Of a stretch of 64,000 nucleotides of DNA, positions 56,086 through 64,000 are shown one piece after another. The stretch is from assembly GCA_025359045.1 (NCBI GenBank), contig JANYHN010000008.1, positions 82,657 to 146,656 on the forward strand. Reading direction: 5' to 3'. The position numbers were made by a program, and so were the translations under genes. This DNA is from Hyphomicrobiales bacterium (GTDB taxonomy: Bacteria; Pseudomonadota; Alphaproteobacteria; Rhizobiales; Aestuariivirgaceae). The notes below the pieces were generated by a model, which had not been told where the DNA came from, searched no databases, and saw nothing but the letters and a program-made list of their open reading frames with translations. Within the stretch, counting starts at the first letter, position 1; each line of letters opens with the position of its first letter.

Positions 56086-56868
56086 TTAAGTGAGTCTGCT
56101 CTCCATTGGCAGAAGTTGCTCTGGTGTAGCAAAACCTGGCAACTCTTCAAACCTCTTCTTCCACGCCATGACATGTGGGTAATGCAACACATCAACGCCG
56201 CCTTCTTGCGCATAACGCAACACGCCATAAATAGCGATATCGGCAATTGATGTTTTCTTGGCACCGATCCATTCATTTCTGGTCAGTTCCTGTTCAAGCA
56301 CAGAGACCGCGGCGCGCGCTTCTGTGTCATACATCACACGCACCTCATCAGCGAACTGTCTTGTGCCGCGCGCCCTTGCGCGCAAGCGGAATACAGGGAT
56401 TGCAAGTTTGTCCCAAGCCCAGAACAACCATTCAGTAATGCGTTGTTTTTCGACCGGTGACTTTCCCTCAAATTTGCCGAGGACTTCAGAAAGATGAATG
56501 AGAATTGCGGCTGATTGCACGGCCATCAATTGGCCGTCACGCAGGGCTGGCACTTGGGCAAAGCGGTTCTTCACCAAATAATCAGGTTGCTTATGTGCGC
56601 CTTCGCGCAAGTTCACATGGATATAGGAAAATGGGTGCTTGCACAGCGACAGCATCAAGGCGGCTGTATAGGTCGGCCCCGATGTAGCAAAACCGTAAAG
56701 TGTGAAACGCTGCTTTTCGGCTGGCGTTGTCCCTTTCGGTGCTGGCGCTTTGGCGGCAGGTTTTTTAACGACGGTTTTCTTGGCAGCTGGCTTTTTGGCC
56801 TGCACTTTTGGTGCGGCTTTTTTCAATGGCATAGCCTTCACTTTTGCCCGCGCGGCTTTCTTGGCCAT
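56086..56868 (-). CDS. Glutathione S-transferase with a histone H1-like N-terminal tail
   Basis: 260 residues. The first ~50 residues are almost only Lys, Ala, Pro and Val (AAKKTVVKKPAAKAPAPKG type), like bacterial histone H1 or KU-linker tails, with no hydrophobic target signal. The rest is a normal GST: thioredoxin-fold part FTLYGFATSGPTYTAALMLS, then AQVPALRDGQLMAVQSAAIL, and a helical C-terminal domain. The catalytic Ser/Tyr/Cys is not clearly identified. The tail may bind nucleic acid or membrane. An EEP-domain gene follows on the same strand. Confidence 0.75.
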   Translation of the reverse strand: MAKKAARAKVKAMPLKKAAPKVQAKKPAAKKTVVKKPAAKAPAPKGTTPAEKQRFTLYGFATSGPTYTAALMLSLCKHPFSYIHVNLREGAHKQPDYLVKNRFAQVPALRDGQLMAVQSAAILIHLSEVLGKFEGKSPVEKQRITEWLFWAWDKLAIPVFRLRARARGTRQFADEVRVMYDTEARAAVSVLEQELTRNEWIGAKKTSIADIAIYGVLRYAQEGGVDVLHYPHVMAWKKRFEELPGFATPEQLLPMESRLT

Positions 56869-56965
56869 GGGAGCACTCTCCTATAATCGTTTGGGTACTG
56901 ATAATCAGCACACGGACTATAGCGCAAGTGATTCGAATTTGGAAATGGTTAATGTATTATTGCAA

Positions 56966-57025
56966 CTATTGGTTAATATTGAGCTTTTTCCGCAATAGAT
57001 CGTTGACTGATTGCGGGTTGGCTTT
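56966..57025 (-). pseudogene. Duplicated 3' end of gatB
   Basis: The minus strand from 57025 continues with codons [15 protein letters not shown], then NINQ and a stop near 56966. This equals the last codons of gatB ([18 protein letters not shown]). The 41-base match 56985-57025 with 57972-58012 has only two mismatches, both silent (Lys AAG/AAA, Gln CAG/CAA). It stands right after the RES toxin gene. Confidence 0.85.
56985..57025 (+). repeat. Direct repeat, distal copy (gatB 3' end)
   Basis: Copy one of a 41-base imperfect direct repeat that flanks the RES/Xre module; the other copy is 57972-58012, inside gatB. Confidence 0.88.
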
Positions 57026-57039
57026 TGCTATCGCGCAAG

Positions 57040-57477
57040 TTAGCGCACGAAGTGCCGTCTATCCCATTTTACAGGCATCTCTGCCGAGACTTGAATTTTA
57101 ACAGCAAATTCATGAGCAGGATTGATCATTGCTATCAATTCTCCAGGTGAAGCCGCAGAAGGTAGAACTGCTATCACAGTCCGCAAGTCTGTAAGCCATT
57201 TGTCACCCCACGCCTTCGAAGTTTCAATTCTGGGTGGCGTACGACGTGGATACTTTGTTATTGCCAGCCCATCGGGCACATCAATTTCGACAAACCCATA
57301 ATTTTGTGGAACGCATTTAAAACCAACATGGGCGAGCAATTCAAGCTTCGCACATGACAAACTAGTGGCGGCATAGATCACCTCTTTGCCAATACTGTTC
57401 CACCTTCCGCCTACAATAGCAGCGCCTAAGCCACTATAAATTTTGTGGTTGTACGAGGCGATGCGAAAAAGCTCCAA
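57040..57477 (-). CDS. RES-domain toxin
   Basis: 145 residues of the RES family: GGRWNSIGKEVIYAA with Arg25-Trp26-Asn27, Tyr35, Glu46 in LELLAH, and Ser106 in VLPSAASPG, i.e. the R, E and S of the name. RES toxins degrade or ADP-ribosylate with NAD+, which stops growth. The antitoxin gene lies 19 bases upstream on the same strand. The stop is 14 bases before the duplicated gatB end. Confidence 0.88.
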   Translation of the reverse strand: MELFRIASYNHKIYSGLGAAIVGGRWNSIGKEVIYAATSLSCAKLELLAHVGFKCVPQNYGFVEIDVPDGLAITKYPRRTPPRIETSKAWGDKWLTDLRTVIAVLPSAASPGELIAMINPAHEFAVKIQVSAEMPVKWDRRHFVR

Positions 57478-57496
57478 TCTAGTTTCACAATTCAGT

Positions 57497-57898
57497 TTAA
57501 GCTGGCAATCCGTAAATCATTGAATTCAGTATTTTTTCGACCGCCCTTACACCCCATTCGGTATCTGTCTTTGCCAATGGAGCTTCACCTAAAACCGGAT
57601 GTTTTTTCTCTAAAAACTTTCGCGCCAGCTTTTCATCACCGAATGCTTTAATCGCCAAGTCCAACAGGTAAACCACCCGTGTCATGCGTGCATCGTCTGA
57701 GGCTTTTTGAAGAACGATGACTTCCGCGTTCAACTCTTTCCTAGTCGCAGATTTCTTTTTAACCGGCCCAATGCCGATCAACTTGCCGTTAGGTGCTAAT
57801 CTTTTCAGCGTCCGCTCGGTCAAAGAAGCGCTCACACCGTTCTTGGCCATATTCTCAAGAACTAAAAAGTCATCGAACTTGTGTGCTTGCTTGTTCAT
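57497..57898 (-). CDS. Xre/MbcA/ParS-type antitoxin (DUF2384)
   Basis: 133 residues. The C-terminal ~70 residues fit the toxin-binding domain: AIKAFGDEKLARKFLEKKHPVLGEAPLAKTDTEWGVRAVEKILNSMIYG, given here as AFGDEKLARKFLEKKHPVLG and TDTEWGVRAVEKILNSMIYG. The N-terminal part (ENMAKNGVSASLTERTLKRL) is the helix-turn-helix-like unit. It neutralises the RES toxin and likely represses its own operon. The order antitoxin then toxin is typical. Confidence 0.88.
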   Translation of the reverse strand: MNKQAHKFDDFLVLENMAKNGVSASLTERTLKRLAPNGKLIGIGPVKKKSATRKELNAEVIVLQKASDDARMTRVVYLLDLAIKAFGDEKLARKFLEKKHPVLGEAPLAKTDTEWGVRAVEKILNSMIYGLPA

Positions 57899-57958
57899 CG
57901 AGGATATCCACTATGTGCTGCATTCCTTATACAAAGACATAATAACACATTCAAAGAT

Positions 57959-59449
57959 TTAGAGACCTAATTTTTTCCGCAATAGATCGTTGACTGACTG
58001 CGGGTTGGCCTTGCCTCCGGTGGTTTTCATCACCTGCCCTACGAACCAACCGAGCATCGACGCTTTGACTTTTACCGCCTCAACCTTGTCTGGGTTTGCG
58101 GCGATGATCTCATCAACAGCCTTTTCAATGGCGCCCATATCGGTGACTTGGATCATACCCCGCGCTTGAACAATTTCGGCAGGGTTGCCGCCTTCGATCC
58201 AGACAATTTCGAACAAGTCCTTCGCAATTTTGCCCGAGATGGTTCCGGCTGAAATCAAATCCACAATGCCGCCAATCTGCGCGGCGGAGACTGGCGATGT
58301 CTCGATCGATTTCCCCTCCTTGTTCAGGCGGCCGAAGAATTCATTGACGACCCAATTTGCGGAAAGTTTGCCGTCCCTGCCCTTGGCCACAGTTTCGAAG
58401 AAATTGGCGGAGGCCTGCTCCTGCACAAGAACCGCAGCATCATAGGCTGACAGATTATAGCTGCTCATGAAGCGGGATTTTTTGTCATCTGGCAGTTCAG
58501 GCAAGCTGGCCTTCACCGAGCTGATCATTGCAGGATCAAGCTTGAGCGGCAGCAAATCTGGATCAGGGAAATAGCGATAGTCATGCGCTTCTTCCTTGGA
58601 GCGCATCGAACGCGTCTCGCCCTTTTTGGCATCATAGAGTCTGGTTTCCTGATCAATGGTTCCGCCATCTTCCAGAACGCCAATCTGGCGGCGGGCTTCA
58701 AAATCAATCGCCTGGCCGATAAAGCGGATGGAGTTCACGTTTTTAATTTCGCAGCGTGTGCCAAATTCAGCGCCGGGCTTGCGCACTGATACGTTCACAT
58801 CCGCTCGCATAGAACCCTGTTCCATATTGCCATCACAAGTGCCGAGATAGCGCATGATCTGGCGCAGCTTGGTGACATAGGCTTTGGCCTCATCAGCCGA
58901 ACGCATATCGGCACGCGATACGATTTCCATGAGCGCGCAGCCAGATCGATTGAGATCAACATAGCTCATATTCGGATGTTGATCGTGAAGTGATTTTCCG
59001 GCGTCTTGCTCCAAATGCAAACGCTCAATGCCAACATTAATTGACGTCTCGGCATCAAGATCAATCGACACTACGCCCTCGCCCACGATGGGCTGTTTGA
59101 ACTGCGAGATTTGGTAACCCTGCGGCAAATCCGGATAGAAATAATTCTTGCGGTCAAACACCGACACTTCATTGATTTGCGCCTTGAGGCCAAGGCCCGT
59201 GCGCACCGCTTGCTCCACACAGAACTCATTGATCACCGGCAACATGCCGGGCATGGCAGCATCAACGAAGCTCACATGATCATTCTGCTCGCCACCGTAT
59301 TCGGCAGAAGCGCCGGAGAACAGTTTGGCTTTAGCGGAAACTTGGGCATGGACTTCCAAGCCGATGATGATTTCCCAATCACCCGTGGCGCCTTTGATCC
59401 AATCTTTCTTATCGGCAACGCGCATCGCCGATTCAGCTAAACTACCCAT
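57959..59449 (-). CDS. gatB: Aspartyl/glutamyl-tRNA(Asn/Gln) amidotransferase subunit B
   Basis: 496 residues, normal length. It turns Glu-tRNA(Gln) (or Asp-tRNA(Asn)) into the amide form with ammonia from GatA, in the cytoplasm. Seen are [22 protein letters not shown] at the start, [27 protein letters not shown] and the tail [21 protein letters not shown] lies before the start. Its 3' end is the source of the duplication at 56985. GatA and GatC are not in the window. Confidence 0.96.
   Translation of the reverse strand: MGSLAESAMRVADKKDWIKGATGDWEIIIGLEVHAQVSAKAKLFSGASAEYGGEQNDHVSFVDAAMPGMLPVINEFCVEQAVRTGLGLKAQINEVSVFDRKNYFYPDLPQGYQISQFKQPIVGEGVVSIDLDAETSINVGIERLHLEQDAGKSLHDQHPNMSYVDLNRSGCALMEIVSRADMRSADEAKAYVTKLRQIMRYLGTCDGNMEQGSMRADVNVSVRKPGAEFGTRCEIKNVNSIRFIGQAIDFEARRQIGVLEDGGTIDQETRLYDAKKGETRSMRSKEEAHDYRYFPDPDLLPLKLDPAMISSVKASLPELPDDKKSRFMSSYNLSAYDAAVLVQEQASANFFETVAKGRDGKLSANWVVNEFFGRLNKEGKSIETSPVSAAQIGGIVDLISAGTISGKIAKDLFEIVWIEGGNPAEIVQARGMIQVTDMGAIEKAVDEIIAANPDKVEAVKVKASMLGWFVGQVMKTTGGKANPQSVNDLLRKKLGL
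57972..58012 (+). repeat. Direct repeat, gatB-internal copy
   Basis: Copy two of the 41-base imperfect direct repeat; it forms the last codons of intact gatB. Together with 56985-57025 it bounds a ~950-base segment holding only the RES/Xre pair. Confidence 0.88.
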
Positions 59450-59555
59450 GGTTTCGTGGTCCTTGATTTGGCGCTGTCGTAATGGAGAAGGGGGTGGGAT
59501 TCAAGGGGGGAGGGATGCACTGAATAATTTGTCGAATACTTTAGTTTGAGTTTAC

Positions 59556-59582
59556 AACATCCAATATTGGTTGTGATATGAT
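59556..59582 (+). promoter_or_regulatory. Possible promoter with palindromic operator of the Septu-like operon
   Basis: CCAATATTGG (59561-59570) is a perfect 10-bp palindrome, framed by ACAAC and TTGTG. It lies just before TATGAT (59577-59582), a good -10 box; the -35 would be weak (TACAAC). The position between the two boxes suggests an operator for a repressor. This is inference. Confidence 0.4.
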
Positions 59583-59618
59583 TCTATCTGTCACAAACCT
59601 TTGGATGGGAGCTATTAA

Positions 59619-61157
59619 TTGTTGTTCAATGTTTTGTCTCGAGGGAGAATGCCGTCAAATCCCCGGATTGACGAAATTTATCTTGTAATTGACAACTGGG
59701 ATGATTTTTCTTTTGTTACATCATTTAATGTTTTTGCAGTTAGTGAACAAGGACAACTTCATGACTTGGGCATTGTAAAGATTGGTTATGAGGGGCAGAC
59801 CAAAGGCAATTCAACTCACTCGAGTATTGAGAGGCAATTTGAACAACTGCCAACTCAATATTTTTCTCTAGGAACAAATGTAGAGTACTATCAGCTATTA
59901 CATGATAATTTTTCAACCGAATTTAGGCAAAAATACTTAACTGGCTTAAGAGATATTGTGTTTGACCATCACAATTTCGAAAGAGCATCAGGACAGGACG
60001 TTTTTGGAGATTCACTATTACGGAGTGTAAGTATATCCATCATAGAGGGTCAATTTAGACGCGTGCTTGAAGGTGGTGTGCCTCTCACTGACTTTGAATT
60101 TATTTTTAGTCGGCCGCCAGAAGATACTTTTGCGCGAGTTGAAATTGACTTCAGCGTTGCAGCTAATTCAAAGCCTAGCACTAACATACACGCTATTATT
60201 GGTAGAAATGGTGTAGGTAAAACCACTATTCTAAACAGCATGATCGAAGCAATTACAAAGAGGGGTATTGCTGCCGGAAAATTCCAAACAACGAACATGT
60301 TTCAAGTCGATGAAATTGATACCAACTACTTTAGCGGACTTGTTTCAGTTTCATTCAGCGCCTTCGATCCATTTAGTCCGCCGAGTGAGCAAAGTGACCC
60401 ACAAGTGGGGCCTTGCTATTCCTATGTTGGGTTGAAAGACTATGCTGATGATTCAGGGGCGCTTTTGAAATCATTGCATGCCTTGCAACATGAATTTCTT
60501 GTCGGATTGCGTAACTGTTTCCGTGATGGGAGCAAACGACAAAGATGGCTTAATGCAATTGAAACTTTAGAATCCGATGAAAATTTTGCCCAAATGAATC
60601 TGACTGGACTGGCTGTTTTGTCCAGTGCAGACTTAAGCGATAGAGCTCTGTTCCTTATGAAAGATATGAGCTCCGGTCATGCAATCGTCCTTCTAATAGT
60701 AACGAAGTTGGTTGAAAAAGTAGAAGAAAAGACGCTGGTGCTAATAGACGAGCCGGAAAGCCATTTGCATCCGCCGTTGCTATCTGCACTGACACGTGCA
60801 CTAAGTGAGCTTCTGGTTAATCGAAACGGTGTCGCAATCATTGCGACACACTCCCCGGTAGTACTTCAAGAAATACCCCGGTCATGTGTTTGGAAAATTA
60901 CGCGATCTCAACTTGCAATGTCGACGGCGCGTCCAGAAATTGAAACATTTGGAGAAAACGTGGGTATTCTGACGAGAGAGGTTTTCGGATTGGAAGTCAT
61001 TAAATCGGGTTATCATACTGTGATCGAAAAGGCTGTCCAAGATGGGGGCAGTTATGATGAAATAGTTTCGGAATTTGGCGGATGTTTAGGTTATGAGGCT
61101 AGGGCAGTCCTTAGAGCTATGATTGCATCAAGGCCAACTAGTGACATTGTGCAATGA
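59619..61157 (+). CDS. Septu-like (PtuA-type) AAA/ABC ATPase
   Basis: 512 residues from TTG 59619, chosen because GGGAG lies seven bases upstream. The N-terminal ~180 residues have no known domain. The ATPase has Walker A GRNGVGKT at 195-202, a signature SSGH at 351-354, Walker B LVLIDEPE at 373-380 and the H-loop ATHSP (His411), as in SMC/Rad50- and PtuA-type ATPases. The next gene encodes an HNH nuclease and overlaps it by four bases (ATGA). Septu systems are two-gene anti-phage defences of exactly this kind, where the ATPase controls nuclease activity. The AT-rich composition suggests horizontal gain. Confidence 0.72.
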   Translation: MLFNVLSRGRMPSNPRIDEIYLVIDNWDDFSFVTSFNVFAVSEQGQLHDLGIVKIGYEGQTKGNSTHSSIERQFEQLPTQYFSLGTNVEYYQLLHDNFSTEFRQKYLTGLRDIVFDHHNFERASGQDVFGDSLLRSVSISIIEGQFRRVLEGGVPLTDFEFIFSRPPEDTFARVEIDFSVAANSKPSTNIHAIIGRNGVGKTTILNSMIEAITKRGIAAGKFQTTNMFQVDEIDTNYFSGLVSVSFSAFDPFSPPSEQSDPQVGPCYSYVGLKDYADDSGALLKSLHALQHEFLVGLRNCFRDGSKRQRWLNAIETLESDENFAQMNLTGLAVLSSADLSDRALFLMKDMSSGHAIVLLIVTKLVEKVEEKTLVLIDEPESHLHPPLLSALTRALSELLVNRNGVAIIATHSPVVLQEIPRSCVWKITRSQLAMSTARPEIETFGENVGILTREVFGLEVIKSGYHTVIEKAVQDGGSYDEIVSEFGGCLGYEARAVLRAMIASRPTSDIVQ

Positions 61158-62011
61158 GGAAACTAAGCAGACCGAACATTGATCCGAACTATGCTTTAGC
61201 CCAATGCATTGATGGAGTTAGCAATGCACTAACAAAATCTCACTATATCGCCAACCAACCGTACCTTCAACAAGGTTTCAATGATTTTGAAAGTGCAACA
61301 TCGGCAGTTAACTGGTGTGATTTGCCTAGAGTTCCAAATGGCAATAAATCTCGGGTAATTGTTGGTAACCTAACAAAAGAGCAACTTACAAAGCTGTACT
61401 CGGAACATATGGTTGGTTCGACTGGTGCAGCGCGACAGATTTATGATGACATATTGGTAGCCGCAAATGATAAATGTCCATTTTGTGCAGGTATCGGTCA
61501 TGCAGCAACATTGGATCACTACCTGCCAAAAGCAAATTTTCCGTTGTATTCTGTATTTCCAACAAATCTTGTCCCTTGCTGTAGAGACTGTAACACTAAA
61601 AAACTCGCTGCCTTCCCAACAAGTGCAGATGCGCAAACTATACATCCTTATTTTGACAGCGAGCATTTTTTTGTGGAAAAATGGACCTGCGCGACGCTCA
61701 TCCGGACAGAACCGATATCAATCAATTTTGATATTTGCCCCCCTCCATCTTGGGCAACTGCAGATCAAAAAAGAGTTGCTAGTCACTTCAAAAACTATGA
61801 CCTTGCACGTAGGTTTAGTGTCGAAGCTGCTACAGAACTTTCTATTCTTATCAATCAACGCCGAACAATATTTCGAGGCCTTTCAGCTGTTGATTTCAGA
61901 TCAACCTTATCGGAACAAGGGTGTATTCCCAGTATTCCAATAAATGGGTGGCGCAGGACACTTTACACGGCTCTTGCTGAGACATCTTGGTTTTCCGAAA
62001 TCAATTTTTAG
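61154..62011 (+). CDS. Septu-like (PtuB-type) HNH endonuclease
   Basis: 285 residues. A zinc-bound HNH core is visible: CPFC (Cys108, Cys111), LDHYLPKANFPLYSV with catalytic His122, NLVPCCRDCN with Asn138 and Cys143/Cys146. This order, with HYLPK and NLVPxCxxCN, is that of the PtuB nuclease of Septu. The N-terminal ~105 and C-terminal ~135 residues are helical with no other domain. It likely cuts DNA or RNA when phage triggers the ATPase. It is translated with the ATPase through an ATGA overlap. Confidence 0.75.
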   Translation: MRKLSRPNIDPNYALAQCIDGVSNALTKSHYIANQPYLQQGFNDFESATSAVNWCDLPRVPNGNKSRVIVGNLTKEQLTKLYSEHMVGSTGAARQIYDDILVAANDKCPFCAGIGHAATLDHYLPKANFPLYSVFPTNLVPCCRDCNTKKLAAFPTSADAQTIHPYFDSEHFFVEKWTCATLIRTEPISINFDICPPPSWATADQKRVASHFKNYDLARRFSVEAATELSILINQRRTIFRGLSAVDFRSTLSEQGCIPSIPINGWRRTLYTALAETSWFSEINF

Positions 62012-62163
62012 TTGTACTCCGTTAACTTGTAAATTCGATAAAGGATCTAGGGGCTTAATATTTAGTGGTGATTTGGCCCGCGAATTGAGTATCGCAAATT
62101 TCAAGTGTAAATGATGCTAAATGCCCGAGTTGCAGATACACTCTTGAACCTTATGTTTTTGAC

Positions 62164-62400
62164 TTAAAGCCGCCTCAATTCCATCCCAATCGACCAAACC
62201 AAATAAACCGCAAACGCTAAGAGCACCACCATCACCCCTAGAAACCCGCGGTCGTTGCCTTCGATGACCAACTGGTGGTCGGGGGTGATGTGTTGCCACA
62301 GGTTGATGGCGATAAACAACAGCATCAACGCAGCGGCGCCGATGCTGCCTTTGTGCAGCACGAGTAAGATCAATTTTCCGACTGGGGAGTTTTCGCTCAT
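62164..62400 (-). CDS. Small two-helix membrane protein
   Basis: 78 residues from the ATG at 62400, seven bases after the helicase stop on the same strand. Two hydrophobic helices (LHKGSIGAAALMLLFIAINLW and GFLGVMVVLLAFAVYLVW) with short ends. No family recognised. Probably co-transcribed with the helicase. Confidence 0.6.
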   Translation of the reverse strand: MSENSPVGKLILLVLHKGSIGAAALMLLFIAINLWQHITPDHQLVIEGNDRGFLGVMVVLLAFAVYLVWSIGMELRRL

Positions 62401-62407
62401 GAGTCGC

Positions 62408-64000
62408 TTACTTCTTGCCCTTCCAAGCTGACTTCTTGGATTTGAAGAAGGGCACGTCTCCGCCGACATTCGCTGCTGCAGGTGTCTTCTTAAACTTCGG
62501 GCGGGCCACCGGATATTTTGGGGTTTCGCTTTCTATGCGCGGCGTGAACTCGCGTGCGGGTTCGCTTTCCACGCGGGGTTTGTATTCACGTTTTGGTTCA
62601 GCGTCAAATTTTGGCTTATATTCACGCTTTGCTTCGCCATCAAACTTTGGCTTGAATTCGCGCTTGGCTTCGCCGCCGAATTTTGGTTTGAAGTCTTTTT
62701 TGAAACCATCTTTGGGGCCGCGATCAAACTTTGGTTTATCGCCCGCGGCGTGGGGTGGACGGTCTTCATAGGAACCGCCGCCGCCTTCGAATTTTTTCTT
62801 GGCTTCGTATGGTTTCTTATCGCCGAATGATTTTTTGCTTTCATAAGGTTTCTTCGCGCCGAATTCTTTTTTGCCTTCATAGACTTTCTTCGGGCGAGGA
62901 ATATCTGAGCGCGGAACGGGTGCTGATGGATCGAGAAGCGAGATTGTCGGATCATCAGGTTCTGCAATCAACATGGCGGCGGCGAAGCGTTCGGCGGCTT
63001 CATTCGAGATTTCAAAACGGGTTTCGCTGTCGGTGATTTTGATTGAGCCGATATCAGGCTTGGTTACCTTGCCACGGCGGCAGATCATGGGCAGCAGCCA
63101 TTTTGGATCGGCGTTGTCTTTGCGGCCAATATCAAGTTTGAACCAGGTGAAATTGCGCGGGCCAGAGTCTCCCCGTTCACGCTCTCGTCGCGATGGTGCT
63201 GGTTCACGGAACTCATTGCGGGCTGGGCCTGGATCAAACACATCTTCAGCGGCTGGCAGGCGGGCGCGGTAAATACGGACCAGTGCTGCGGCGATTTCCT
63301 CTGGAGTTTTCATAGCCATAACATTTTTGGCCAAATCGAGTTCTTCTTCTGATGCAGCTTGGGTGATCACCGGATCATGCAACATGCGTTGTTGATCAAG
63401 CTTGCGGATTTCATCGGCTTGCGGAACGCCTGTCCAAGCGGGTGTCACTTTAGCGGTTTGCAACATCATATCAGCCTTGCGGCGGCGCGAGAGGGGCACG
63501 AGCAATACGCTCACGCCCTTGCGCCCTGCCCGGCCTGTGCGGCCTGAGCGATGTTGCAGGGTTTCGGCATCATTGGGCAGATCAGCGTGGATGACGAGTG
63601 TGAGGTTTGGAAGATCAATACCGCGTGCTGCAACGTCTGTTGCCACGCACACACGCGCACGACCGTCACGCAGAGCTTGAAGTGCGGAGTTGCGCTCAGA
63701 TTGGCTGAGTTCACCTGATAAGTTCACAACAGCAAAGCCGCGCTCAGACAGTGTTGCATGAAGATGGCGCACGTGTTCGCGGGTGTTACAGAATACAATC
63801 GCACTTGGCGCTTCGATGAGGCGCAAGACGTTGACGACGGCGTGTTCAACTTCATTCGGAGCCACGCGCATGGCGCGGTATTCAATGTCGGCGTGAGCGC
63901 GTTCGGAACCCTTGGCTTCGATGCGCAATGCATCGCGCTGATATTTCTTGGCCATGGCCGCGATGGATTTTGGCATGGTGGCCGAGAACATTAATGTGCG
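62408..64000 (-). CDS. DEAD-box RNA helicase, C-terminal part (partial)
   Basis: The frame runs off the right edge, so the N-terminal domain with the Q motif, Walker A and DEAD box is missing. The visible part starts at motif III, RTLMFSATMPK, then a full helicase C domain with VFCNTREHV, VATDVAARGIDLPNL and HRSGRTGRAG. A ~60-residue DbpA-type RNA-binding domain follows (PKWLLPMICRRGKVTKPDIG). The last ~170 residues are low-complexity with tandem K-P-x-F/Y-E/D repeats. It unwinds RNA, probably in ribosome assembly or cold response. Confidence 0.92.
   Translation of the reverse strand, partial: RTLMFSATMPKSIAAMAKKYQRDALRIEAKGSERAHADIEYRAMRVAPNEVEHAVVNVLRLIEAPSAIVFCNTREHVRHLHATLSERGFAVVNLSGELSQSERNSALQALRDGRARVCVATDVAARGIDLPNLTLVIHADLPNDAETLQHRSGRTGRAGRKGVSVLLVPLSRRRKADMMLQTAKVTPAWTGVPQADEIRKLDQQRMLHDPVITQAASEEELDLAKNVMAMKTPEEIAAALVRIYRARLPAAEDVFDPGPARNEFREPAPSRRERERGDSGPRNFTWFKLDIGRKDNADPKWLLPMICRRGKVTKPDIGSIKITDSETRFEISNEAAERFAAAMLIAEPDDPTISLLDPSAPVPRSDIPRPKKVYEGKKEFGAKKPYESKKSFGDKKPYEAKKKFEGGGGSYEDRPPHAAGDKPKFDRGPKDGFKKDFKPKFGGEAKREFKPKFDGEAKREYKPKFDAEPKREYKPRVESEPAREFTPRIESETPKYPVARPKFKKTPAAANVGGDVPFFKSKKSAWKGKK

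Overview
The window reads as a piece of chromosome from an alphaproteobacterium, most likely of the order Hyphomicrobiales (Rhizobiales) and with a moderate GC content. The evidence is the set of family members typical of that order (DUF2852, UPF0303, Rhizobiales-type IlvC/IlvB/LeuA, a GatB with a classical C-terminus, a one-repeat Sel1 protein) and copies of the palindromic intergenic repeats common in Rhizobiales. A species cannot be named from the sequence alone.

Layout. 1-4.2 kb: the end of an outer-membrane porin, a lipoprotein serine protease, a quinone oxidoreductase coupled to a stand-alone Card1/DUF1887-like nuclease, and an aminotransferase. 4.2-7.5 kb: an SH3-domain secreted protein, then an AT-rich accessory pair (DUF5343 plus a Swt1-type HEPN protein) and a DUF2852 gene. 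7.6-25 kb is dominated by branched-chain amino acid synthesis: ilvD, leuA, ilvC, ilvN and ilvB, scattered among small secreted proteins, a PhzF/TSUP/UPF0303 cluster, a COG4705 membrane protein and pdxJ. Both leuA and ilvBN are preceded by short reading frames rich in Leu or in Leu/Val/Ile codons, inside foldable leaders. Both leader ORFs begin almost exactly where the promoter predicts transcription to start, so they are probably leaderless attenuation peptides. 25-36.4 kb: small secreted proteins, an EamA exporter, an extensin-like protein, miaA and serB (start codons back to back), and an RND efflux operon. 36.5-46.7 kb: uvrB, a cupin, several uncharacterised membrane or secreted proteins, an AAA ATPase, an SMP-30-like protein and a TPR/DUF3142 pair. 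46.8-53 kb: a truncated-looking adhesin, a medium-chain dehydrogenase that has lost all four structural-zinc cysteines, a serine hydrolase and an amidase. 53-57 kb: a candidate structured small RNA, a glutathione peroxidase, tRNA-Ser, small proteins, an EEP-family phosphatase and a GST with a histone-H1-like tail. 57-62 kb is a defence-type region around gatB: a RES/Xre toxin-antitoxin pair flanked by a duplicated gatB 3' end, and a Septu-like ATPase/HNH pair. The window ends inside a DEAD-box RNA helicase gene.

How the genes work together. IlvBN, IlvC, IlvD and LeuA make up most of the valine/isoleucine/leucine route, with the ilvBN and leuA transcripts apparently sensing charged tRNA through leader translation. 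Three or four separate accessory modules (Card1-like, DUF5343-HEPN, RES-Xre, Septu-like) make this a region with repeated acquisition of anti-phage or stress modules. No CRISPR array, phage or transposase gene was seen.
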